From Oculatellaceae cyanobacterium Prado106 (GTDB lineage: Bacteria; Cyanobacteriota; Cyanobacteriia; Elainellales; Elainellaceae), in assembly GCA_025454315.1 (NCBI GenBank), contig JALOOP010000004.1, positions 1 through 41,740 on the forward strand: a stretch of 41,740 bases of DNA. The letters run 5' to 3'. Of the stretch, positions 34,808 through 40,969 are shown piece by piece. Under the pieces are notes generated by a model. The model worked only from the letters and a program-made list of their open reading frames with translations. It had not been told where the DNA came from and ran no database searches. How positions within the stretch are numbered: position 1 is the first letter of the stretch; every line of letters starts with the position of its first letter. The translations under genes and the position numbers were made by a program.

Positions 34808-35428
34808 CTAATGGTCTAAAGGTGAGAGTGCAGCTACTAAAATTCGCATCAGGTCGTTCAAGTCTTCGGGAGCCCGATAGCTTTCTAAGCCTTGGTCGAT
34901 GTGGCGAGACTGGCGATCGAGCAAGCCAAATTGCCAAAGGGTTCCGGTGGTGATTGCACCCAAGAGAGTGGGTTGTGCGGGGCTGCGATCCCATTGGTCG
35001 AGTGCGATCATTTTCGCGATTAGTTGGGTGAACCCATAGTCTAAATCTTGGCGTTTGGCTTCAATGACAATTAGGTGAGTTTGCGTTCTTAGCAAGTAGT
35101 CTAAATACCCTTGAAGTTGCTCTGTGACCTTGAGTGGATACTCAATGCGAAGCTGTGCCTTCGTATAGTGAACCAACTCTAAAACAATCCGAGAGATGAG
35201 AACTTCTCGCCGAGAGGTTTCACTGGAGAGGTCAACATAGGGCAAAACTTCCTCAATGCGATCGCGCAATTCCAACAATCGATCCAACTCACCCCGGTAC
35301 TGGGGCAGATTCAAAAATTTACGATTCAGGGTGTAGCCCGTTTCTTCAGCATAATCATCAGCACGAATTTTGAGGTCAAAAACTTTGCGAAAAGTGTCGG
35401 ATTGGATGGGGGCTAGGAGGGGAGTCAT
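34808..35428 (-). CDS. Hypothetical protein with PD-(D/E)XK nuclease-like core
   Basis: This 206-residue soluble protein is not one I can name. Residues 95-145 show a pattern typical of restriction-endonuclease-like folds: a glutamate helix, GYLDYLLRTQ with D110, then the strand LIVIEAK with E123 and K125, and a following Q135 helix (YGFTQLIAKMIALDQWD). The N-terminal 90 residues are charged helices. Similar cyanobacterial proteins are annotated as hypothetical or as PD-(D/E)XK nuclease superfamily. The gene lies 97 nt upstream of the MNT gene on the same strand; a shared defence or stress role is conceivable but not shown. Its ATG lies about 14 nt from a purine array. Confidence 0.65.
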   Translation of the reverse strand: MTPLLAPIQSDTFRKVFDLKIRADDYAEETGYTLNRKFLNLPQYRGELDRLLELRDRIEEVLPYVDLSSETSRREVLISRIVLELVHYTKAQLRIEYPLKVTEQLQGYLDYLLRTQTHLIVIEAKRQDLDYGFTQLIAKMIALDQWDRSPAQPTLLGAITTGTLWQFGLLDRQSRHIDQGLESYRAPEDLNDLMRILVAALSPLDH

Positions 35429-35441
35429 TTTGTTGAGACGG

Positions 35442-35637
35442 TGGGAGAGGGGAAGGGGCGAAGAGGGCGAAAGGGGAAAGGGGAAGGGCGAAAGGGATGT
35501 CTTTGGAAGGCATCCCTGAAGAAGCCGTAGAAATGTTCTCCGTTCTTCCTCCTTGAATCTATTCCATGAATTCCATGAGTTCTATGAAGTAGTCCAAGAT
35601 CCCCCTTTCCCCTTTTCCCTTTCCCCTTTCCCCTTCT
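35442..35637. repeat. Facing GGGGAAA / CCCTTTT arrays
   Basis: The purine arm 35442-35497 (GGGGAAA, GGGCGAAA words) sits just upstream of the nuclease-like gene start. The pyrimidine arm 35600-35637 abuts the nitroreductase stop. Both arms use the same motif, about 100 bp apart. The spacer also has a short TTCCATGAATTCCATGAGTT duplication. Confidence 0.8.
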
Positions 35638-35639
35638 TT

Positions 35640-36284
35640 TTACTCCCCAAACGGAGTTCCAAACTGATCCACAAAAACATTAGCCGACAACGGCAGCCGT
35701 CCAGGATTTTTTCGGGGTTCGGCGGCATAACCGACGGGGACGAGGAGGGCGATCGCTATTTCGGGGCGATCGCTCAATCCCACCACGGCTTTAACCTTCT
35801 CTTCGATCCAGCCATTCATGGGGCAGGTGGCCAGTCCCAGGCTTTCGGCGGCCAGCATCAGGTGGGTGGCGGCGATGATAGCGTCTTTGATGGCGTATTC
35901 TCGGCGTTTTTCGCCGAGGGTGGTTTGGAATTGGGGGATGGCGGATTTGAAGTAGTTGACCGTGGCTTCCGTCCAGGCTCCGGTGGCTAAGCCGGATTCG
36001 TAAATGGCAGACAGGTCGCCTTCTCCAGCGCTGGTATCGGCGGCAAAGACAACGGTGACGGGTGCCTGGGTAATCTGCTGTTGTCCCCAGGAGGCTTCGG
36101 CGAGGGCGGCTTTTTTGGCTTCGTCCTGCACCAGAATGATGCGCCAGGATTGGGTGTTGAAGCTGCTGGGGGCGGCGACGGTGAGTTCGAGCAGATATTG
36201 CAGGGTGTCGGGGCTGATGGGGTTGGGCTTGAAGGTTTTGATGGAACGGCGTTGGGCGATTGCAGTGGGCACATCGAGGGGCAT
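35640..36284 (-). CDS. Nitroreductase family FMN oxidoreductase
   Basis: This is a homodimeric FMN-dependent NAD(P)H oxidoreductase of the nitroreductase superfamily (214 residues). The FMN-binding start AIAQRRSIKTFKPNPI is typical, followed by AAPSSFNTQSWRIILVQD, IKDAIIAATHLMLAAESLGLATCPMNGW and the closing EIAIALLVPVGYAAEPRK. The physiological substrate may be a quinone or a nitroaromatic compound; it cannot be read from sequence. It stands alone on the minus strand, ending at a pyrimidine array. Confidence 0.92.
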   Translation of the reverse strand: MPLDVPTAIAQRRSIKTFKPNPISPDTLQYLLELTVAAPSSFNTQSWRIILVQDEAKKAALAEASWGQQQITQAPVTVVFAADTSAGEGDLSAIYESGLATGAWTEATVNYFKSAIPQFQTTLGEKRREYAIKDAIIAATHLMLAAESLGLATCPMNGWIEEKVKAVVGLSDRPEIAIALLVPVGYAAEPRKNPGRLPLSANVFVDQFGTPFGE

Positions 36285-36490
36285 AGTGTTTCTCCTGAAA
36301 TGGGGGTGAGCTTATTCAATGAATAACCTTGGATCGATTGAATGATCGCAAGGATCGGATCAACTGCTCGTTCATCCAACAATCAATCTGTTGGATTCAG
36401 CCTTCTGAGAGCTTCCTGGATTGATGAACCTGTTAGTCCAGAAATCCAGGATTTTGCTGGCGAATTCAAGGGCTTGAATCGGCTTCGTTT

Positions 36491-36634
36491 GTAGCCCGCC
36501 CGTCGATGAATCACGGGCTATTAGCCAAAGTCCATTCAAATGGGCTGCGGAGTCTGAAAGGCTTGCTGGATATGCCTTTCAACCCATTTTAATGGGTTCT
36601 GCCTATTAGGCCGCAATTCATTCGCGGACGGGTT
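36491..36634. mobile_element. REP/MITE-like nested palindromic element
   Basis: The outer arms are inverted relatives, about two-thirds identical over 31 bp (left CCGCCCGTCGATGAATCACG; right CCGCAATTCATTCGCGGACG read on the opposite strand). Inside are two perfect stems: TGAAAGGC/GCCTTTCA (36555-36581) and AACCCATT/AATGGGTT (36581-36598). It encodes no protein. The shape resembles bacterial REP/BIME elements mobilised by RAYT/IS200-type transposases. Confidence 0.5.
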
Positions 36635-36793
36635 TGGAGCGCAGCCAGTTCAGGTGATTGAGTCATAAAACCTGCGTCAGCAAGGCTTTTTGGATTTGCC
36701 AGCAGTATCATGCATGAGCCAATTTGAGTGAATCCGAATTTTTCTCTTACTGAGTATATCAATCTAGAATTCTCTCGGCTGCATCGAGCTAGA

Positions 36794-36830
36794 TATTAAA
36801 AGAGGTGCCGCACATTTCGTGCAGCACCTC
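36794..36830 (-). terminator. trxA terminator
   Basis: On the minus strand, GAGGTGCTGCAC pairs with GTGCGGCACCTC (one mismatch) and is followed by TTTTAAT. It lies 30 nt past the trxA stop. Confidence 0.8.
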
Positions 36831-36859
36831 CTTCAAACAAGCGAGATGAACAAAAGAAA

Positions 36860-37183
36860 TTAGAGGTACTTTTCGATCGTGGTGGCCAGGGTGGACTTGG
36901 GCACGGCTCCAACGACCATATCCACCTTTTGACCGCCCTTGAAGACAATCAGCGTGGGGATGCTGCGGATGCCGAACTGGCTGGCGACACCGGGGTTTTC
37001 GTCGGTGTTGAGCTTGACGACCTTGAGTTGACCGTCGAACTGGGTTGCCACCTCATCCACCACCGGAGCAACCATCCGACAAGGGCCACACCAGGGTGCC
37101 CAGAAGTCAACCAGGACAGGGAGAGCGCTGTCGAGGACTTCGGTTTGAAACGAACTGTCGGTTACTTGGGCAACAGCAGACAT
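36860..37183 (-). CDS. trxA: Thioredoxin
   Basis: This small cytoplasmic dithiol-disulfide oxidoreductase is reduced by NADPH- or ferredoxin-thioredoxin reductase and passes electrons to Calvin-cycle enzymes, peroxiredoxins and others. The active site is WCGPC at residues 31-35, followed by the conserved PVVDEV segment, the buried D26 (VDFWAPWCG), the cis-proline in [10 protein letters not shown] and a C-terminal VGAVPKSTL. Length is 107 residues, an m-type thioredoxin. AAGGAG lies 9 nt before the ATG. A terminator hairpin ends the transcript. The divergent neighbour is an ArsR-type regulator 520 nt away. Confidence 0.96.
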   Translation of the reverse strand: MSAVAQVTDSSFQTEVLDSALPVLVDFWAPWCGPCRMVAPVVDEVATQFDGQLKVVKLNTDENPGVASQFGIRSIPTLIVFKGGQKVDMVVGAVPKSTLATTIEKYL

Positions 37184-37704
37184 GCAGGTAACTCCTTGTT
37201 GAAGAGATAAATTGAAGAGATAAATTGCTCCTCGGGGGTGGGACTTGCCAGGGAATGCCTAGCTCCCGGTCAAACTTTCCGGTTAAAATTCCCGGTCAAA
37301 ATTCCACGCCCGGTCAGCGCCACGAACTCCATTGAGGAATATAATCTTGTACCTCACTATAAAACAAAGCTGCACCTTCCAGGTGGTTTGTTGTCAACTG
37401 TTCACCGAAATTGTTCCGGCACGCATGGATCACAATTCAGTTAACAATCGTACAAAACGCCTTAAAACAATCTTTGGGATCGTGGGTAAATGCGGCTGTA
37501 CTCCATGCTGTACTCCATAAAGTGAGGCAGGCAAATGAGAAAGTCAAATGAGGCACTTGATTCTCATCGTTGCGGGTTTGGCTGGCTTGAGAGCAATTTG
37601 ATTCAAGAACAGTTTGATTCAAGAGCGATTTGATTCAACTTTATTCGATTGTTCGAGAAACTCGAACAATTAAACTATAGCGGTTTCTATGGCATAATGC
37701 AAGC
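37184..37704. other. 521-bp spacer between divergent trxA and ArsR-type regulator
   Basis: No gene is supported. Near 37265-37318 there are several CCGGTCAAAAT-like words in loose tandem (CCCGGTCAAACTTTCCGG and relatives). Near 37600-37635 TTTGATTCAAGA-like 14-mers recur. The regulator operator palindrome lies at the right end. Confidence 0.6.
37648..37670 (+). promoter_or_regulatory. Operator palindrome upstream of the ArsR-type regulator
   Basis: ATTGTTCGAG and its exact complement CTCGAACAAT flank AAA. The 10-bp perfect arms, 35 bp upstream of the regulator ATG, are what ArsR-family dimers bind. A CATAAT at 37692-37697 could be the -10 element, placing the palindrome near -35. Autoregulation is inferred. 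Confidence 0.7.
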
Positions 37705-38043
37705 ATGAGGCTGATTTATCACCCCGATCAGAAAGATTTGTCCTTGGCCAGTGTCCTCTACGCACTGGGTGATCCGGTGCGGCTAGAAATCGTTCAGCAG
37801 CTCTCTCGCCAGGGTGACCAGCCTTGCTGTCTCTTGTCGAAAACTGCGATCGCCAAGTCCACCCTCTCGCACCATTTCAAAGTCTTGCGGGAGTCCGGCG
37901 TGATTTATTCCCGCAAAGAAGGAACTCAACTCATTAATTCCCTTCGCAGAGAAGATTTAGAGGTGCGGTTTCCAGGCTTGTTAGATGCGGTGTTACGGGC
38001 GATCGAAGCTGAAGCCACCTGGAATTCGCCCGAAAGAGTTTAG
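37705..38043 (+). CDS. ArsR-family winged-helix transcriptional regulator
   Basis: This is a 112-residue DNA-binding protein. The N-terminus LASVLYALGDPVRLEIVQQL is the ArsR opening helix pair, AIAKSTLSHHFKVLRESGVI is the recognition helix-turn-helix (about residues 48-67), and KEGTQLINSLR forms the wing. The usual metal motif ELCVCDL is absent; two adjacent cysteines, C41-C42, precede the recognition helix, which suggests thiol/redox or metal sensing (inference). A perfect palindrome lies upstream of its own start. No target gene follows; the next gene is on the other strand. Confidence 0.88.
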   Translation: MRLIYHPDQKDLSLASVLYALGDPVRLEIVQQLSRQGDQPCCLLSKTAIAKSTLSHHFKVLRESGVIYSRKEGTQLINSLRREDLEVRFPGLLDAVLRAIEAEATWNSPERV

Positions 38044-38045
38044 GT

Positions 38046-38077
38046 AATCCCTAAGAAAAAATCTGGGATTTTCTTTC
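38046..38077 (+). terminator. Weak terminator after the ArsR-type gene
   Basis: AATCCC (38046-38051) pairs with GGGATT (38065-38070), followed by TTCTTTC. Confidence 0.45.
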
Positions 38078-38115
38078 ATGGAAATGTCCTTAGCTCCAGG
38101 ATTTGCAATAGGTTC

Positions 38116-39069
38116 TTAGCCCGTCTGATCCAGGGATGCCCTCTCAGAAGTGCTGCACCAACGCTCCACCGCCTCCAGCGGCAGGGTGTGATGGAAATGG
38201 GTGTAGTCTAGGTAGCGATCGCCATTCGGTGACTTGTGAATGATGTCCATAAACCGATGATCCCAGCGCACTTCCTGGGCGCTATAGACATGGCGAGAAT
38301 GAATCGTGTAGGCCACCGTTTCATCAAGTCCCGTCAACGAGATCACAATTTGAGCGCGGCTTTTGGCCAGGGATTCGGGCGTTTCTCCATACAATGGGCT
38401 GTCTTCATCGATGGGATGCATAATGCTCCAGGTGAGAATAAAACTGGGCGATCGATGGCGTGCCAGTTTCATCTCATAGAATCGCCGCATGAAGTGACCT
38501 TCCTGGGTCTTCTCATCGCGCAGCAAGGTCATCATCACCTGAGCTTCCACAATCTGGTTATGCCGCCCGTTGGCCGCTCGAAAGGTCAGGGTATCCAGGC
38601 CGTTGTAGCGTTCCACGACCGCCACTTCGCTAAAGATAATGCGCGCCGTGGGCTTGGAAAAACGAGCGAAAGCTAGTCCGGTGACGACGGCGATCGCCAA
38701 TAAACTGACAATCGACTCCACCATGACGATCGTATGGGCATAGAAAGTCTTGGGACTCATCACCCCGTAGCCGATCGAAGCTAGCGTCTGCACACTAAAG
38801 AAAAACGCATCCCAGAAATCTCCGGGCTTCGCCCCAATAATGGCATCCCCACCCAGCAGAAAGAGAATCGCAAAAATCACATTAATCAGCACATAGGCTC
38901 CCGAAACAATGCCCACGAACCCCCACCAAGGCACCGTCAACATCAAATGATAAGGATCACGCCAATAGACATACCAGGCTCCTAAATCCGCCACCGCAAA
39001 TTTCCCATCCCGATTTTCAATCCGACGAACGGAGCGAGGTAGTTTTTTGCGGTGGAGGAGGCTTTTCAT
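38116..39069 (-). CDS. Inward-rectifier-type K+ channel (KirBac family)
   Basis: The protein has 317 residues with a slide helix (WYVYWRDPYHLMLTVPWW), membrane helix 1 (FVGIVSGAYVLINVIFAILFLLGG), a pore loop with filter IGYG at 99-102 (TLASIGYGVMSP), membrane helix 2 (AHTIVMVESIVSLLAIAVVTGLAFARF) and a C-terminal immunoglobulin-like cytosolic domain (LTFRAANGRHNQIVEAQVMM onward). This is the KirBac layout. The start ATG overlaps by 4 nt (ATGA) the stop of a short upstream ORF that encodes the beginning of an ABM-domain protein, and no ribosome site is visible, so translational coupling is possible. The leader is a GGGGAGT/ACTCCCC array. Confidence 0.92.
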   Translation of the reverse strand: MKSLLHRKKLPRSVRRIENRDGKFAVADLGAWYVYWRDPYHLMLTVPWWGFVGIVSGAYVLINVIFAILFLLGGDAIIGAKPGDFWDAFFFSVQTLASIGYGVMSPKTFYAHTIVMVESIVSLLAIAVVTGLAFARFSKPTARIIFSEVAVVERYNGLDTLTFRAANGRHNQIVEAQVMMTLLRDEKTQEGHFMRRFYEMKLARHRSPSFILTWSIMHPIDEDSPLYGETPESLAKSRAQIVISLTGLDETVAYTIHSRHVYSAQEVRWDHRFMDIIHKSPNGDRYLDYTHFHHTLPLEAVERWCSTSERASLDQTG

Positions 39070-39257
39070 AGGGAGTGGGGAGTGGGGAGTGGGGAGTAGG
39101 GGCGAAAGATATTCACTCCCAAATGACCCTCAAATTGCATCGCCGCATTGCAGATTCCGGTGATAATTTCTTCAAACTCAGCTTCGTATCCCGGCTTCAC
39201 TCGCCGCAGCACACAGACCGTCACAGGAGGATCATGAGAATTGAAGGAGGGATTCAT
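39066..39257 (-). pseudogene. Truncated antibiotic-biosynthesis-monooxygenase (ABM) domain protein
   Basis: The frame starts at ATG 39257 and encodes PPVTVCVLRRVKPGYEAEFE...FEGHLGVNIFRP, the first part of an ABM ferredoxin-like domain. It then runs into the heptamer array, read as YSPLPTPHSL, and stops at TGA within the ATGA overlap with the Kir gene. Full-length cyanobacterial relatives are recalled to be much longer, so about two thirds is missing. Either a deletion or array growth removed the rest, or the short ORF now serves as a coupled leader peptide. Confidence 0.6.
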
Positions 39258-39585
39258 GGCGGGGGTGATTAAACACAGCAGGAAGAATCGAACGGTTCGT
39301 CCAAAATCATACTGCGAATTGCCCCAATGAAATCCTTGAGGAACATGAACCAAGAAAATCAGTAGAACCAGTCAGCGTCAATTGCGATCGCCCAAACGTC
39401 AGACCTTAGCCAATGAACTCCCCAACTTTCACTGACCCACTTTAGAGAAAATTAGATCCTATTGCAGTCAGGCTCCGAATCCAACCTGATTCTTAATAAC
39501 AATTCAGAAAATTGCACTAATCCATGCAATTATTTACATTGCCACTCCCCACTCCCCACTCCCCACTCCCCACTCCCCACTCCCT
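39071..39585. repeat. Facing GGGGAGT / ACTCCCC heptamer arrays
   Basis: The purine arm 39071-39103 (about four GGGGAGT units) is followed by the ABM remnant and then by a pyrimidine arm 39542-39585 of six near-perfect ACTCCCC units, ending 2 bp from the MBL gene stop. The motif is identical in both arms, about 440 bp apart. Confidence 0.9.
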
Positions 39586-39587
39586 TC

Positions 39588-40460
39588 TTAAACCGTCTCC
39601 ATCCAGCTCAAACACAACTGCATCTGCTGCTGCATGGTGGTGCGATCGCCATAAAACCGCCGCCCATGCCCCGGCAACACCCACTCAAAGGAATAGTTCG
39701 CCAACTTTGCCATGGATTGCTTCAACTCACTCCAGGAATACCAGCAGGCACCGCGAAATGCATAGAGATGGTTCAGTTCTGATGACCAGGCCAGGTGATC
39801 TCCAGTGAATAGAACCGTGTTTTTGTAAAGTAAAACCGTGTGTCCTTTGGTGTGTCCGGGAACGGGGATAATCAATAAATCCTCAGCGAGTGAGTAGGGT
39901 TCAGTACCCGTTAGTTGAATTTCGACCGATTGGGTGTCTCGGTTGATTTCGTCTTGGTGGAGAATGCGATCGCACCCAAAATGCGCCTGAAACTTGGCAT
40001 GATCGGCCACATCATCCCGGTGCGTCAAATAGAGATACCGCACACCACCCAGCGCTTCGAGTCGTTTGACCAAGGGGGGCGCAAACCGGGGTGAATCCAC
40101 CAGCACATTGCCTTCGGGGCGGACAATTAAATAGCTGGCGGCTCCAAAGGAACTTTCGGCATGATAGCCACAGTGATACACAGCGTCGGTGACGGGAATG
40201 GGAATGCTGGCTTGCACCTGGTGGATATCGATGGGTTTTTCGACGGTGCCAATGGAGGCGGTGGGGCAGGCTAGGAGGGCTTGCATGGCTCGCAGTCGCT
40301 CGGTTTCATTGGCGGGTTGGTGATGCACGGCGGACTGTTCATCGACTTCAAAGAAGACTTCGGGAGCCATCCAGCGGCAGGTGTCGCAGTCAATGCAGGT
40401 GGAATCGACGTAGAACTCGCCGCTGACATTTTCGGGACGACGCTGAGCGAGGTGAGCCAT
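39588..40460 (-). CDS. Ferredoxin-fused metallo-beta-lactamase-fold hydrolase
   Basis: This 290-residue cytoplasmic protein joins two modules. Residues 1-70 form a single-cluster 4Fe-4S ferredoxin (C22, C25 and C28 in CIDCDTC, and C65-P66). From about 85 on it is an MBL hydrolase: THRDDVADH is the metal-binding HxxxxxDH variant, PGHTKGH gives another ligand, TGDHLAW carries the bridging aspartate, and VLPGHGRRF the last histidine. I start at ATG 40460 because GGAGG sits 5 nt upstream; the longer frame adds four residues. The fused ferredoxin suggests a redox-linked activity. The substrate is unknown. The gene ends at an ACTCCCC array. Confidence 0.88.
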   Translation of the reverse strand: MAHLAQRRPENVSGEFYVDSTCIDCDTCRWMAPEVFFEVDEQSAVHHQPANETERLRAMQALLACPTASIGTVEKPIDIHQVQASIPIPVTDAVYHCGYHAESSFGAASYLIVRPEGNVLVDSPRFAPPLVKRLEALGGVRYLYLTHRDDVADHAKFQAHFGCDRILHQDEINRDTQSVEIQLTGTEPYSLAEDLLIIPVPGHTKGHTVLLYKNTVLFTGDHLAWSSELNHLYAFRGACWYSWSELKQSMAKLANYSFEWVLPGHGRRFYGDRTTMQQQMQLCLSWMETV

Positions 40461-40471
40461 AGAATCCTCCA

Positions 40472-40624
40472 ATTTGATGCCATTGCCTCCCTCATTGTAG
40501 AACGAGAATGTTTGGGGACTGCAAATCGGATGAAATGGCCTCGATCGCGCAATTGGAGGGCGATCGCCAACATCGGATGCAGATCGCCCAAAGAACCCAT
40601 TGTTGTTAGAGAATCCGACTCATG
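40472..40624 (-). pseudogene. N-terminal remnant of a GT1 (UGT/MGT-like) glycosyltransferase
   Basis: On the minus strand the frame just upstream of the MBL gene reads LTTMGSLGDLHPMLAIALQL followed by RDRGHFIRFAVPKHS. This is the unmistakable first beta-alpha unit of family-1 glycosyltransferases (TxGSLGDLHPxxAIA). It has no proper start, and the frame dissolves after about 50 codons at the MBL start region, so only a fragment remains. Confidence 0.7.
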
Positions 40625-40912
40625 ACTACGTTGGTCGTTCCTTGTTGATTGCGATCGCCCCAAAAGCATATCGTCCACTTGAATGCTTCGTCAACTTAAA
40701 TCAGGATGCTGCCGATGATGAATTCAGTGAAGCAAAATAACGAGGAATTGTAAGGGGTGTGGAACGTAGAGTCCGCGCACTTCGCTTCGTTGATAGGTTA
40801 GGTACGTACTCTGTGAGAAGCAAGCTATCACTGCGTTTTCACGCACCCTACGGTGATCTTGGGGATCTGTTGGCGGTATTGTTGTCATTCTTGTGATTTG
40901 GACTGTGATAGA
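40625..40912. other. Spacer with no supported gene
   Basis: No convincing frame is found. The stretch from about 40750 to 40855 (GTGTGGAACGTAGAGTCC ... CACGCACCCTACGG) has the look of a dispersed intergenic repeat, but only one copy is visible here. Confidence 0.4.
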
Positions 40913-40913
40913 A

Positions 40914-40944
40914 AAGGGAGATGGATTTTGTGTCCATCTCCCTT
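40914..40944 (-). terminator. Terminator of the RTX-protein gene
   Basis: AAGGGAGATGGA (40914-40925) pairs perfectly with TCCATCTCCCTT (40933-40944) around a 7-nt loop. On the minus strand it is followed by TTCTATCAC after the stem's own T bases. It lies 25 nt past the RTX stop. Confidence 0.75.
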
Positions 40945-40969
40945 GCAAGATTGCGTTGTTGAAACGAGG

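Larger units (their letters stand above)
36285..36859. other. 575-bp spacer with nested palindromes
   Basis: No gene is visible. The spacer contains a REP/MITE-like nested palindromic element at 36491-36634 and the trxA terminator at its right end. The remaining DNA is AT-rich and has several short TTGAATC-like words. Confidence 0.6.

Noticed and set aside
40724-40948. 74-codon minus-strand ORF
   Set aside because: It runs through the RTX terminator hairpin and a repeat-like sequence; no recognisable motif.
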